The notes below the pieces were generated by a model. That model saw only the letters and a program-made list of their open reading frames with translations. It ran no database searches and was not told where the DNA came from. Shown here in pieces: positions 15,747 to 24,051 of a stretch of 64,000 nt of DNA. A program made the position numbers and the translations under genes. Origin of the DNA: Bacteroidales bacterium (lineage in GTDB: Bacteria > Bacteroidota > Bacteroidia > Bacteroidales > Muribaculaceae); assembly GCA_004555955.1 (NCBI GenBank), contig SFJG01000002.1, positions 9,021-73,020 on the forward strand, in the 5' to 3' direction. Every line of letters begins with the position of its first letter. The first letter of the stretch is position 1.

Positions 15747-16465
15747 TATTTGTTGGTTTTGAAGAAATACGAAGCACCTATCGTAAACGAATAGGTTGTG
15801 TTGTAGCGGGGCTGACTTGCCGCCGATTTTTTGTAAAGATTCGACAGTCCGTAGAGCATATGCGCTCCGCAGGAGATGCCAAGCCGGTCGCTGATGCGAT
15901 ATTTTACGCCCAATCCGGCAACAAGACCGCCGTCGAAGCGGTTGTCGCGTTTGTCGTTGAAAGGCACTGATTCGTCGTAGTGATAGACGGCGTCGGGCGG
16001 CATAATGGTGCTTTCGTAGTCGTCACCATCGAGAGGGCTGTCCGGGAGCAGAGTGTCGCCGCAACGGCTACTCGATGTCCATCGTCCGACGTATGCGCCC
16101 AGGTCGACAAAGCCTTTCACTTTCTTTCCGCCGAACGAAAATCTTGCGGTGACCGGGATGTCGATGTAGGTGTTGCCGGTCTTTTCGTAGATTCCTTCGT
16201 AGATGCCTGTGCGGTGCATTTTGTAGCCTTTTTGTATGTATGTCGGCGCGGCTCGGAGTGCGAACCAGTCGTTGAAATCATAGCCGAAAGCGATGCCGAC
16301 AGTGGCTCCGTTGCGTCCGTCGTAGCGTAGGTCGTAAGCGTATCCGGTGTCGGTGTCGAGGTTGTTGCGCACGCCGCCAAATTCAAGCCCGATGCTGAAT
16401 TGTGCTGATGAGCAAAGTGTTGTTACGGTTGCTAATATTATGGTGAGACTTGTTCTCAGATTCAT
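15746..16465 (-). CDS. Outer-membrane beta-barrel protein
   Basis: A 239-residue exported protein: signal peptide 1-21 (TVTTLCSSA), then alternating amphipathic strands with many Tyr, Gly and aromatic residues, ending in YSFTIGASYFF, typical of small PorT-like outer-membrane barrels (OMP_b-brl families). It has no recognised catalytic or secretion motif. It is co-translated with the S41 peptidase lipoprotein through a TAATG overlap, so the two may act together at the outer membrane. It is distinct from the PorT-like gene at 22342. Function is unknown. Confidence 0.7.
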   Translation of the reverse strand: MNLRTSLTIILATVTTLCSSAQFSIGLEFGGVRNNLDTDTGYAYDLRYDGRNGATVGIAFGYDFNDWFALRAAPTYIQKGYKMHRTGIYEGIYEKTGNTYIDIPVTARFSFGGKKVKGFVDLGAYVGRWTSSSRCGDTLLPDSPLDGDDYESTIMPPDAVYHYDESVPFNDKRDNRFDGGLVAGLGVKYRISDRLGISCGAHMLYGLSNLYKKSAASQPRYNTTYSFTIGASYFFKTNK

Positions 16466-16637
16466 TATTTGTAAGGTTAGTTGTTACCTACAAAGGTAAG
16501 CCAAAGCAGTAAAATGACAAAATTCAAAGCGGTAATAATAGTTTATTGTGAATTTTTGCAATTATATTTTTGCCGAGATTCGCCGGAGGTTTGAAAATAA
16601 ATGGCGCTCGATTGTTCCAAATTGCGCAAATTTGTTG

Positions 16638-16645
16638 TAATTTTG
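16638..16645 (+). promoter_or_regulatory. -7 promoter element of the membrane protein-smpB unit
   Basis: TAATTTTG matches TAnnTTTG, 22 bp before the ATG at 16668. The nearest TTG upstream is 23 bp away (16612-16614), slightly long. Confidence 0.5.
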
Positions 16646-16667
16646 TAGCCTAAAAAACGCAAAGCCG

Positions 16668-17216
16668 ATGAATAAACTGCTTCTAACACTGAAATTGTTG
16701 GTATCGCCCCATTCCACATGGGCGCGATTGCTTGGCGGCTCGACTTCGTCGTCGGAGTCGGAGCGCAAGTTGTTCTATCCGTTGGTGTTTATCGTGGCGC
16801 TAAGTGCGGTAGGACTTTTGTGGCAGGAAGTGAATTTGACAATAGGTGATGTTGTCATTGCCGCATTTGTCCAAGCCATTTCCTTCATCTTGTCGCTTTA
16901 TATTTGCGTTATGGCAATTTCGTGGGGACTGAATTTTGCGATTGAAAAAGATGCCTTTGTGGCACCCGGAAAGGTGAAAACCTTTGTGCTTTATTGTTTG
17001 GCGATTCTTATGCTTATAAGCATTGTGAAAAATTTGCTGCCTGCCGTGTCGGTCTTTTTCGACTTGTTCCCGATTTATCTTATTATTCCGGTGTGGCAAG
17101 CCACAGAGTTTTTGCACATCGATAAGGAGAAAAACGCTTTTTTTGTCGTTGGAGCCACCGCATTATTGATTGTAACACCCTGGTTGGTTAGCGCATTGTT
17201 TTCTTTTTTCGTTTAA
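16668..17216 (+). CDS. Multi-span membrane protein, Yip1-like
   Basis: A 182-residue inner-membrane protein with five hydrophobic helices (about 38-56, 60-90, 103-122, 124-142, 158-181) behind an N-terminal segment with a conserved-looking P-STW-R pattern (LVSPHSTWARLLGG). This pattern and the helix plan resemble the Yip1/DUF1282 superfamily, whose bacterial members have no settled function. It lies 4 bp before smpB and probably shares its transcript. The family call is tentative. Confidence 0.55.
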   Translation: MNKLLLTLKLLVSPHSTWARLLGGSTSSSESERKLFYPLVFIVALSAVGLLWQEVNLTIGDVVIAAFVQAISFILSLYICVMAISWGLNFAIEKDAFVAPGKVKTFVLYCLAILMLISIVKNLLPAVSVFFDLFPIYLIIPVWQATEFLHIDKEKNAFFVVGATALLIVTPWLVSALFSFFV

Positions 17217-17220
17217 GCAC

Positions 17221-17673
17221 ATGAAACTTCAAAATGTAAATATTCGTAACCGCCGTGCAACGTTCGACTTTGAAATAGTAGAGCGCTACGTTGCCGGCAT
17301 CGTACTTACCGGCACCGAAATCAAGTCGATTCGCCTTGGCAAAGCCGGTCTTACCGATTCGTTCTGTTATGAGTCGGGCGGCGAGATTTGGATAAAAAAC
17401 ATGTATGTCGGTGAGTATTTCTACGGCTCATACAATAATCATCAGTCGCGTCGCGACCGCAAACTTTTGCTCAACAAGAAGGAGATTGCCGCTCTTGGTA
17501 AGGCGTCGAAAGACAGCGGGTTTTCGATAGTTCCGTTGAGGGTGTTTATCAACGACCGCGGATTGGCTAAGGTAGAAATCGCACTGGCACGCGGTAAGAA
17601 GGAATACGACAAGCGTCAGTCGATTCGCGAGCGCGAAGACCGTCGCGAAATGGACCGTATGTTCAAACATTAG
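17221..17673 (+). CDS. smpB: SsrA-binding protein SmpB
   Basis: A 150-residue RNA-binding protein that delivers tmRNA to stalled ribosomes for trans-translation. Family marks: RRATFDFEIVERYVAGIVLT then GTEIKSIR near residues 12-38, MYVGEYFYGSYNNHQSRRDR near 61-80, and the basic C-terminal tail GKKEYDKRQSIREREDRREM that reaches into the decoding centre. The start MKLQNVNIRNR is Bacteroidetes-like. It follows the Yip1-like gene by 4 bp and ends 4 bp into the convergent methyltransferase gene. No ssrA gene was recognised in the window. Confidence 0.95.
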   Translation: MKLQNVNIRNRRATFDFEIVERYVAGIVLTGTEIKSIRLGKAGLTDSFCYESGGEIWIKNMYVGEYFYGSYNNHQSRRDRKLLLNKKEIAALGKASKDSGFSIVPLRVFINDRGLAKVEIALARGKKEYDKRQSIREREDRREMDRMFKH

Positions 17674-18863
17674 CGTCGGCACACGAGCAGTACGTGCCGA
17701 TTGTCGTAGCAGGTGGTAGCGTAGATATGCACGTTGCCGCCTTCGCTTATTTTTAGCCGCTTGCGAAGTTCGGCTGCCGATAGCGGGAAGTGGCGGCAAG
17801 TGATGTCGGCAGCGGGGTAGAGCATGCGCAGTTGCTTAATGTCGGGCTTACTTAGCGACAAAATGCGTTCGACGACGTATTGCTTGCCCGGGAAGCATTC
17901 GACCGCCATGTCGCCGACAAACAATGCCGTGTCGGGCGATATCTTTGAGATGCCGTATGTGTCTGACAGTTGGCTGAATTGCCGCGATTTCATAACCGAA
18001 GCATTCGGCACAAACAAACGTTTTCCCTCTTGCGGATGCGCGTAGGTCGCTGTTTCGGGGTCGGTGCTGAAGCGTGTATCGAATGTTTCGACTCGGTCGG
18101 ATTCGTAGTTGATGGTTCGCACTGTCGGAGGTTCGTCGCCGGCGGATGTGAAATCAATCTTGAAAAGAAGTTCTTTGCAGTCATTTTTGACCGACACAAC
18201 CCAAATGTCGGTTGTTTCGGGATATTCTTTAATTGTTTGCGCAATGTCGACCATGGGCGAACCTTTCACGATTATGAATTTTACCGCCGAGCGGATGTTG
18301 TCGACTATCGTCTTCAGATTAGGTGTGCAGTCGGCAAACGAGTATAGTCGCATCGAGGCGGTTTCGCCTCGGCGTGACGGGTCGACGAAGCACGCATCGT
18401 AGCCGTTCAGGTTTAGAGAAGCATCGACGGCATCGCGACATTCCACTTCGATGTTCGAAGCTCCGAGCCTGTTGAAGTTGTGGCGTGCAGTGGCTGCTAC
18501 TTCGGGATTTATGTCGCAGCAGGCGACGTGGCGCGCATTTCGGGCTATGTAGTAGGCATCGATGCCCAGTCCGCACGTCAGGTCGTAGACGTTCCGGCAA
18601 TCGGCAAAGAGCGTGCCGTGAAGCCGAGCAACCGCTTCGCTCGTGCATTGCTCGATGGAGACAGCAGTCGGGTAGATAAGCCGTTCGCCCAGTTCCGGCA
18701 ATTTGCGCCGTGCCTTTTGTCGGCAACTGATTTGCGTTATGGCAAAGTCGAGGTCGAACGTAAGCCCGCTGAATTTCTTCAAGCGCAACTTTATCGGGTC
18801 GCTCGAGCCGTATTGCTCCAAAAATGCGTTAAACTCTTTGCTGTCGATGAAATCCAAATTCAT
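17670..18863 (-). CDS. THUMP-like class I SAM-dependent methyltransferase
   Basis: A 397-residue protein. The N-terminal helical part (about 1-70) precedes a Rossmann methyltransferase with motif I VYDLTCGLGIDAYYIA (about 92-107), the acidic CCDINPE loop (about 114-120) and DPSRRGE near 163, which fits an RNA or nucleic-acid methyltransferase. The C-terminal 90 residues (HFPLSAAELRKRLKISEGGN) resemble the THUMP-like domain. The substrate is unknown. It is convergent with smpB, overlapping by 4 bp, and has no co-directional partner. Confidence 0.8.
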   Translation of the reverse strand: MNLDFIDSKEFNAFLEQYGSSDPIKLRLKKFSGLTFDLDFAITQISCRQKARRKLPELGERLIYPTAVSIEQCTSEAVARLHGTLFADCRNVYDLTCGLGIDAYYIARNARHVACCDINPEVAATARHNFNRLGASNIEVECRDAVDASLNLNGYDACFVDPSRRGETASMRLYSFADCTPNLKTIVDNIRSAVKFIIVKGSPMVDIAQTIKEYPETTDIWVVSVKNDCKELLFKIDFTSAGDEPPTVRTINYESDRVETFDTRFSTDPETATYAHPQEGKRLFVPNASVMKSRQFSQLSDTYGISKISPDTALFVGDMAVECFPGKQYVVERILSLSKPDIKQLRMLYPAADITCRHFPLSAAELRKRLKISEGGNVHIYATTCYDNRHVLLVCRR

Positions 18864-19151
18864 ATTCGAGATTTATTGTTCACAAAGTTAACGTTTTTCG
18901 GACGGAAAATCGCTTTTTCGTTGGAGAAAACGATATAAATCGGGATGTGTGTTAATGTGTGTTAAAATGTTTGTGTTGATTAAACCAAAACGAATAAAGA
19001 TAGTCAAAGCATTGACTTCAGAAACATACAATAGCATACTTGAGATATTCAGTAAATTATTCAAGTAAAAATAAATAACTTTTTCGTATCCGATTAAGGC
19101 ACCTTGAACTGAGAAGCGAAGGGTGCCTTTACAACACCCGATGAATGAAAA
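18864..19151. other. Gene-poor stretch with a possible 33-residue ORF
   Basis: Between the methyltransferase and the deaminase genes there is only a short ATG ORF at 18967-19068 (+ strand, MFVLIKPKRIKIVKALTSET...), without a convincing promoter, and a hairpin with arms AAGGCACC (19096-19103) and GGTGCCTT (19122-19129) behind it. The ORF plus hairpin could be a tiny gene with a terminator, but composition alone does not support it. Confidence 0.3.
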
Positions 19152-19180
19152 AAAGCCGACTTCGAAAGGAGCCGGCTTTA
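19151..19180 (-). terminator. Terminator of the deaminase gene
   Basis: Arms AAAGCCG/CGGCTTT around a 14-nt loop; on the minus strand the stem is followed by a run of seven T. It lies 23 bp past the deaminase stop. Confidence 0.75.
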
Positions 19181-19202
19181 GATTTTTCGAAGCAAGAGCG
19201 AA

Positions 19203-19694
19203 TTAGTATTCGGTCTTGTCCTCTTTAGCCTCCCAGGCTTTGAAAGCGTTTATGCAGTCGGTGTGCTCAACGTGAACGCATGGGATAGAACGCTCGCTCT
19301 TGGGTTTGTCGAGCTCTTCGTAGATAAACTTATCGCTGAAGTCGATAGCGTCGGCATCTTCTTTAGTGTTGCCATAGTAAATGCGTGCAACGCCTGCCCA
19401 GTAGAGAGCGCTCAAGCACATCGGACACGGTTCGCACGAACTATATACGTAGCAGCCGTCGAGTTTGAAAGAGCCGACTTTTTTGCAGGCTTGGCGAATA
19501 GCGTTAACTTCTGCGTGTGCTGTTGGGTCGTTGTCGATGGTCACGGAATTAGATGCAACGGCAATAACTTCATCGCCTTTGACAATGACAGCGCCGAACG
19601 GACCTCCGCCACGTTCAACACTTGCAAGCGATGCATCGCTTGCTTGTTTGAGATAACTCAAATCTTTTTCAGTGATTTCAATTTTTGTCTTCAT
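19203..19694 (-). CDS. guaD: Nucleoside/guanine deaminase
   Basis: A 163-residue zinc deaminase of the cytidine deaminase fold. The zinc and proton-transfer site is visible: HAEVNAI (His, Glu; about 60-66) and SCEPCPMCLSAL (two Cys; about 86-97). The swapped C-terminal region with FIYEELDKP and IPCVHVEH.D fits guanine deaminase of the Bacillus type, which turns guanine into xanthine, better than tRNA adenosine deaminase TadA, which lacks this tail. Monocistronic with its own terminator. Confidence 0.82.
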   Translation of the reverse strand: MKTKIEITEKDLSYLKQASDASLASVERGGGPFGAVIVKGDEVIAVASNSVTIDNDPTAHAEVNAIRQACKKVGSFKLDGCYVYSSCEPCPMCLSALYWAGVARIYYGNTKEDADAIDFSDKFIYEELDKPKSERSIPCVHVEHTDCINAFKAWEAKEDKTEY

Positions 19695-19784
19695 ATCTTG
19701 TATTATTCTGTTTTTTTAGACGAAATGGGCGTCAAAGTTACGCTAAATTTTGGCAAAAAACAACAGATTTTTCAAAAATTATTG

Positions 19785-21800
19785 TTACTGTACATCTGAT
19801 TTGTGCGGTTTTTCGCTTGTTGCACCGATGCGAGGCCACATGAGGTTGGGGAAAACTGTCAGACGTAAGCGTGTAGAGCCGTAGGGTACGAGTTCGATTG
19901 TTTGTGTCGGTTGTCCGTCGGAGCTTGCGAGCCCCGGAGCGGGAACGGGCGGTGTAAATCGGTTGGCAACGAGTTGCCAATCGAGCACTTTCTTTGCCGG
20001 CACTTTGATTGTTATCGGCGAGTTGCCTTCGTCGAAAGGAAATCCGGAAACTTGTCGGCGTACTAATTCGAATTTGGTTTGTGCATCAGCAGCCAAGCAG
20101 TCTATACCATAGTTCCAATCACCGTTGGGGCGCAGGTCGTAGCATACGAATTCGGGATTTTCCGACTTTTTGCCGTTGAGGTTAGCATATACTTTTTTGT
20201 CGATTGTTTGCTTTGTCGGAACGGGGAATGAGAACAACAGCGGACCGCGCTTGACGTAAGTTCCTTGATTAGCCGGCATTTGCTCGAGTTTTGTGTCGAT
20301 GTCGAATTGAAGTGTGACAACGTCGCCGGTGTTGAACGTACGCACGATTTTTGCAAACGTGCCGGGAATCATTGTTTCGGGGCTTTCAACGCCATTGATG
20401 AGCATTGTAGCTGAGTTGCACCATCCGGGGATGCGCGCGGAGAACGACATCGTTGTGGGTCTATCGACGGTAAAGCGGAAGTTTATTTGGTCGTCGAACG
20501 GATATTGCGTTTCTTCAACGATTGTCACAGTGCGGCCGTTCGGGAGTTTGCGAGTGATGGACGATGGACCGAATAGAGCGGCAACGCAACCGCCGTCGCG
20601 TGTGGTGAGCCACATTCTGCCGATGTAGTTGGGCATAAATCGGTGCACGTTTCCGGCGCAGCACTCTGTTTCGTGGCTCGGGCGGTATTGCATCCAATTT
20701 AAGCCATATTTGAAGGCATTGTGGTTCGATTCACCGGTCGAAATCACTTGGTTGACCGACGACAGATATTGCAGCGAGCGGAAGTCTTTGCCAATGGCAC
20801 CGAGTCCGGCATTGAAAATGGCTGTTTCTATCATATCAGCCCATTTTGTGCTGCCGGTCACTTCCAAGAAATAGCCCCAAGTCCAGGTAAAGTCGCTGAT
20901 GTCGCACGTTTCGTGGCTGCAAAGCGGGTTGTTTCCGGTAAGGTGTTCGGCACTGGAGGGTATGCCGTCGGGCAAAAGATGGTCGCGTTCGATTTTTCGT
21001 TCTATGTTAAGGGCAATTTCGAGATATTTCGGTTTGCCGGTGTAGGAGAAGAGCATTAAGGGTATCTTGAGCATTTCGGCAGTCGTTACGCCGTGCTCGT
21101 GGATTGGGCTGTCGTCGGCAGCGGTAACTGCGTTGATGCGGAATTTTCCCAATGCATAAGCCTTTTCGGCAAGTTCAAGCAATTGCGGATTTTTTGTTAT
21201 CCCGTAAGTCCAAAGGATGCCTTCGAGGTTGACAATCGAGCGTCCGTCGCTGTCACGGTTGCCGCCGAGCGCCTCGGGGGCATAGGTGAGGTAATGCTTT
21301 TGCAGGGCTGCAACTACTTTGCTGTCGCCGGTGGCTTCGTAGTAAGCCTTTATGGCGCGGAAAAACACGGCAAACGGCCACGATTGCGTGATGTCGGTAG
21401 GACCGAGGCGGCCGTTGTCGGCGGCATGTTGGAGCGTGTAGAAGATGCCGGCTTCGCCTTTGTCAATCAGTGCTTTGTCGTCGAGGAGATACCCCAGACG
21501 AAGCAGTCCGTCGGTATAGTAGGCAGTCTGCTCGTAGCGCCACCAGCCGGAGCCGTGGTTTTCAGCCTCGCGCTTGAGGTTTCCTGCCCAAAGACACGAA
21601 TTGAAAGGGTAGGAGATGGCTTCCGGGTGACCTGTCATACCGGTTTTCTGCCGATTGAGAAACTCGCCGAGCCAGCCGTTGGCTGTTACGTTGTCGACAT
21701 TTCCTCCACCGTAACGACCGTAGTCGCTATAGACGGTGTGTTGTGCGTCGGCAATTGCAAAACTGCCGACAATTGTTGCTATTGTCAATATCCTTTTCAT
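19785..21800 (-). CDS. GH127-type beta-L-arabinofuranosidase (DUF1680 family)
   Basis: A 671-residue exported glycoside hydrolase: signal peptide 1-19 (SFAIADA), an (alpha/alpha)6 barrel (about 35-420) and C-terminal beta domains. The zinc-thiolate catalytic set of GH127 is visible: Glu297 and Cys299 in SHETCDISD, and Cys380-Cys381 in HETECCAGNVHRF, in which one Cys is the nucleophile and the others hold zinc. Such enzymes remove beta-L-arabinofuranose from plant glycoproteins or pectin side chains. No SusC/SusD pair, sugar transporter or other glycosidase lies beside it, so it is not in a standard utilisation locus. GH146 is the nearest alternative family. Confidence 0.82.
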   Translation of the reverse strand: MKRILTIATIVGSFAIADAQHTVYSDYGRYGGGNVDNVTANGWLGEFLNRQKTGMTGHPEAISYPFNSCLWAGNLKREAENHGSGWWRYEQTAYYTDGLLRLGYLLDDKALIDKGEAGIFYTLQHAADNGRLGPTDITQSWPFAVFFRAIKAYYEATGDSKVVAALQKHYLTYAPEALGGNRDSDGRSIVNLEGILWTYGITKNPQLLELAEKAYALGKFRINAVTAADDSPIHEHGVTTAEMLKIPLMLFSYTGKPKYLEIALNIERKIERDHLLPDGIPSSAEHLTGNNPLCSHETCDISDFTWTWGYFLEVTGSTKWADMIETAIFNAGLGAIGKDFRSLQYLSSVNQVISTGESNHNAFKYGLNWMQYRPSHETECCAGNVHRFMPNYIGRMWLTTRDGGCVAALFGPSSITRKLPNGRTVTIVEETQYPFDDQINFRFTVDRPTTMSFSARIPGWCNSATMLINGVESPETMIPGTFAKIVRTFNTGDVVTLQFDIDTKLEQMPANQGTYVKRGPLLFSFPVPTKQTIDKKVYANLNGKKSENPEFVCYDLRPNGDWNYGIDCLAADAQTKFELVRRQVSGFPFDEGNSPITIKVPAKKVLDWQLVANRFTPPVPAPGLASSDGQPTQTIELVPYGSTRLRLTVFPNLMWPRIGATSEKPHKSDVQ

Positions 21801-21813
21801 TAGTATGTGTTAT

Positions 21814-22158
21814 TTAGATGATTTTTGCTTTATACCCGGCGGCGGTAAGTAGTTGGCACACCTTATTACGGAGGTCGCCTTGAATCAAGATTTCGCCACC
21901 GCGAGTCGAACCGCCGACGCCGCATTTCGTTTTAAGCATGCGTGCCAATTCTTTGAGGTCGTCGTCGGTGCCGACAAAGCCTTCGATGATGGTCGCGTCT
22001 TTGCCTTTACGGTTTTTGCGGTCGAGAACAACCTTCAACTTCTGCTTTTCCGGCGGAAGAGTTTGCGGTTCCGGCTCGTCGTCGATGCTTTCGTATTGCA
22101 TATCCGGGTTGGTCGAGTAGACTATGTTGAGTCGCTTTTTCCAATCGTTGTCTTTCAT
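21814..22158 (-). CDS. SUI1/YciH-family translation factor
   Basis: A 114-residue protein with the eIF1/SUI1 fold: LKVVLDRKNRKGKDATIIEG, then LKELARMLKTKCGVGGSTRG and GEILIQGDLRNKVCQLL. Bacterial members (YciH) resemble the eukaryotic start-codon fidelity factor eIF1 and act on the small ribosomal subunit, though their role in bacteria is little defined. It lies 13 bp upstream of the GH127-type gene on the same strand and may share a transcript, but no functional link is apparent. Confidence 0.88.
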   Translation of the reverse strand: MKDNDWKKRLNIVYSTNPDMQYESIDDEPEPQTLPPEKQKLKVVLDRKNRKGKDATIIEGFVGTDDDLKELARMLKTKCGVGGSTRGGEILIQGDLRNKVCQLLTAAGYKAKII

Positions 22159-22341
22159 TTTTGTCGTTTTTTATTGATTGTTCAAAGATATTGAAAAATT
22201 GTTTGCTAAGCAAAGAAAACGCAAAGAAAACGCAAAATGCGGTGATGACGTGTTCGCAACACACACTGCTTTGGTGGAAGGAATTTCACGAAAATTTGCA
22301 TAGTTTGCAATAATCGTCGATTTTTTGCGTTAAAGGAATAT

Positions 22342-23061
22342 ATGAAAAAATTTTTGGTTCATATTGCTGTGATTTTGACGGTATTGATGTCGTCGACTGT
22401 GCAAGCACAGGACAACGACAAGATACTCAATCGTCCTTATGCAGATATGAAACGCGTTCACTACGGCTTTTCGGTGGGTTTTCAGAATCAAAGTCTGTGG
22501 CTGACACACAATGGCTATACGACCGAGAGCGGTGAATCGTGGTTTGCCGACGTGACGGATTTGCAGCCGGGATTTTGCGTGAATATGCTCGGCGACTTGC
22601 GTCTGGGGCAGCATTTCAATCTCCGTGTGTCGCCGGGTATGTATTTCGGCAGCCGGACAGTGACGTTCCGCGAAACAGTCAGCGGAAATATCGAAAAGCA
22701 GAACATAAAAAATAGTAGCGTCGTTGTTCCGGTCGACTTGAAGGTGTCGGCTCTTCGCTATCACAATCTGCGCCCGTACGTCACCGCCGGTGTTATGGCG
22801 TCGTTTGACGTGTCGAAGAAGAAGGACGGCGAATTGCTGCAGTTGAGCAATACGGATTTTTTTGCTACGGTGGGCTTGGGACTTGACGTCTACGTGCCGT
22901 TTTTCAAGTTTATTCCCGAGGTGAAGTTCTGCTTCGGATTGAAGAATCTGCTGAAAAAGGACCGTCCCGACTTGGCAGAAGACCCCGACAAACTTAAATA
23001 TACCAATTCGTTGGACAAAGCCGTCTCGAATATGGTTGTGTTTACATTTTATTTTGAGTAG
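22342..23061 (+). CDS. porT: Type IX secretion beta-barrel protein PorT
   Basis: A 239-residue outer-membrane barrel: signal peptide 1-22 (MSSTVQA), the conserved PYADMKRVHYGFSVGFQNQS near the N-terminus and ADVTDLQPGFCVNMLGDLRL, then amphipathic strands to the C-terminal VFTFYFE. PorT is needed for type IX secretion in Porphyromonas gingivalis; its place in the machine is not settled. It is the first gene of a six-gene operon, 2 bp before porP. A leader of at least 40 nt precedes it; no clean promoter was found. Confidence 0.85.
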   Translation: MKKFLVHIAVILTVLMSSTVQAQDNDKILNRPYADMKRVHYGFSVGFQNQSLWLTHNGYTTESGESWFADVTDLQPGFCVNMLGDLRLGQHFNLRVSPGMYFGSRTVTFRETVSGNIEKQNIKNSSVVVPVDLKVSALRYHNLRPYVTAGVMASFDVSKKKDGELLQLSNTDFFATVGLGLDVYVPFFKFIPEVKFCFGLKNLLKKDRPDLAEDPDKLKYTNSLDKAVSNMVVFTFYFE

Positions 23062-23063
23062 AA

Positions 23064-24047
23064 GTGCTGGGATTAAGAAACATAGGAAGAAGGATGGCAA
23101 TCGTCGTGGCGGTTGCGACGGCGTTTGTGTGTTCGGCGCAAGTCGACACTCAGTTGTCGCAATACTGGGCGTTGCCGTCGTACTACAATCCGGCAGCCAT
23201 CGGCAGAACGGATTATCTGCACATTATGGGCGGCACGCGCTTGCAATGGGTAGGCATTCCGAATGCGCCGACAGCGTTTTTGGCAAGTGCCGATATGCCG
23301 GTTAAGATAGGGAAAAAGCGCATAGGCGTTGGCGTAGTGTTTCAACAGGAGAGCATTGGACTTTTTTCGAACTTGAATGCGGGTGCGCAAGTGGCGTATA
23401 AGCAAAAATTGCTCGGAGGCGTGCTCTCGATAGGCTTGCAAGTGGGTATTTTCGACCAGAATTTCAAGGGGTCGAAGGTCTACATTCCCGACGATGATGA
23501 ATTTCACCAAGACACCGACGATGCAATTCCGCGCAACGACCTACACGGCACGGCGTTCGACATGAATGTCGGAGTCTATTACACTCACAAATGGTTCTGG
23601 GCAGGCGTGTCGGCAACTCACGTTATGGAGCCGACCGTGTCGCTTAACACCGACGAAGGTTCCGACGAGGCAATGTATGAAACGCAAGCCGGACGAATGT
23701 TTTATTTTATGGGAGGTAGCAATATTCCAATAAAAAATACGTTATTTGAAATACAGCCCTCTTTTATGGTCCGCAGCGACTTCAAGAGTGTGCAGCCGGA
23801 GGTTACAGCCCGTGTGCGCTACAACAAATTCTTGTCGGGAGGCGTGGCATATCGCTACAAAGATGCCGTTTCGGTGCAGTTGGGCGCCGAATTCAAGAAC
23901 TTCTTTGTCGGTTACAACTACGACTATCCGACGTCGGCAATTTCGAAAGCCAGCAGCGGTTCGCACGAGGTGTTTGTGGGCTATAACGTAAAATTGAACT
24001 TAGGAGATAAGAACAAAAATAAACATAAGAGCATTCGCATAATGTAA
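23064..24047 (+). CDS. porP: Type IX secretion protein PorP/SprF
   Basis: A 327-residue outer-membrane protein of the PorP/SprF family, which anchors the secretion machine or receives adhesin cargo. Family marks: QLSQYWALPSYYNPAAIGR (the YNPA motif after the signal), GGTRLQWVGIP, and the barrel ending in EVFVGYNVKLNLG. I chose the GTG start at 23064, 2 bp after porT, because residues LRNIGRR then give a basic n-region before the hydrophobic MAIVVAVATAFV; the ATG at 23094 would leave no positive charge. The gene is 4 bp from gldK. Confidence 0.88.
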   Translation: MLGLRNIGRRMAIVVAVATAFVCSAQVDTQLSQYWALPSYYNPAAIGRTDYLHIMGGTRLQWVGIPNAPTAFLASADMPVKIGKKRIGVGVVFQQESIGLFSNLNAGAQVAYKQKLLGGVLSIGLQVGIFDQNFKGSKVYIPDDDEFHQDTDDAIPRNDLHGTAFDMNVGVYYTHKWFWAGVSATHVMEPTVSLNTDEGSDEAMYETQAGRMFYFMGGSNIPIKNTLFEIQPSFMVRSDFKSVQPEVTARVRYNKFLSGGVAYRYKDAVSVQLGAEFKNFFVGYNYDYPTSAISKASSGSHEVFVGYNVKLNLGDKNKNKHKSIRIM

Positions 24048-24051
24048 CAAT

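Noticed and set aside
16368..16500. Second PorT for type IX secretion at 15746-16465
   Set aside because: It is a small barrel but lacks the PYADMKxxHYGF-type N-terminus seen in the 22342 gene; left as a barrel of unknown function.
18623..18640. 18-bp identity GCCGAGCAACCGCTTCGC shared with 29283-29300
   Set aside because: One copy is inside the methyltransferase gene and the other is the loop of the gldN terminator; no flanking similarity, so chance is the simplest explanation, though a match of this length is uncommon.
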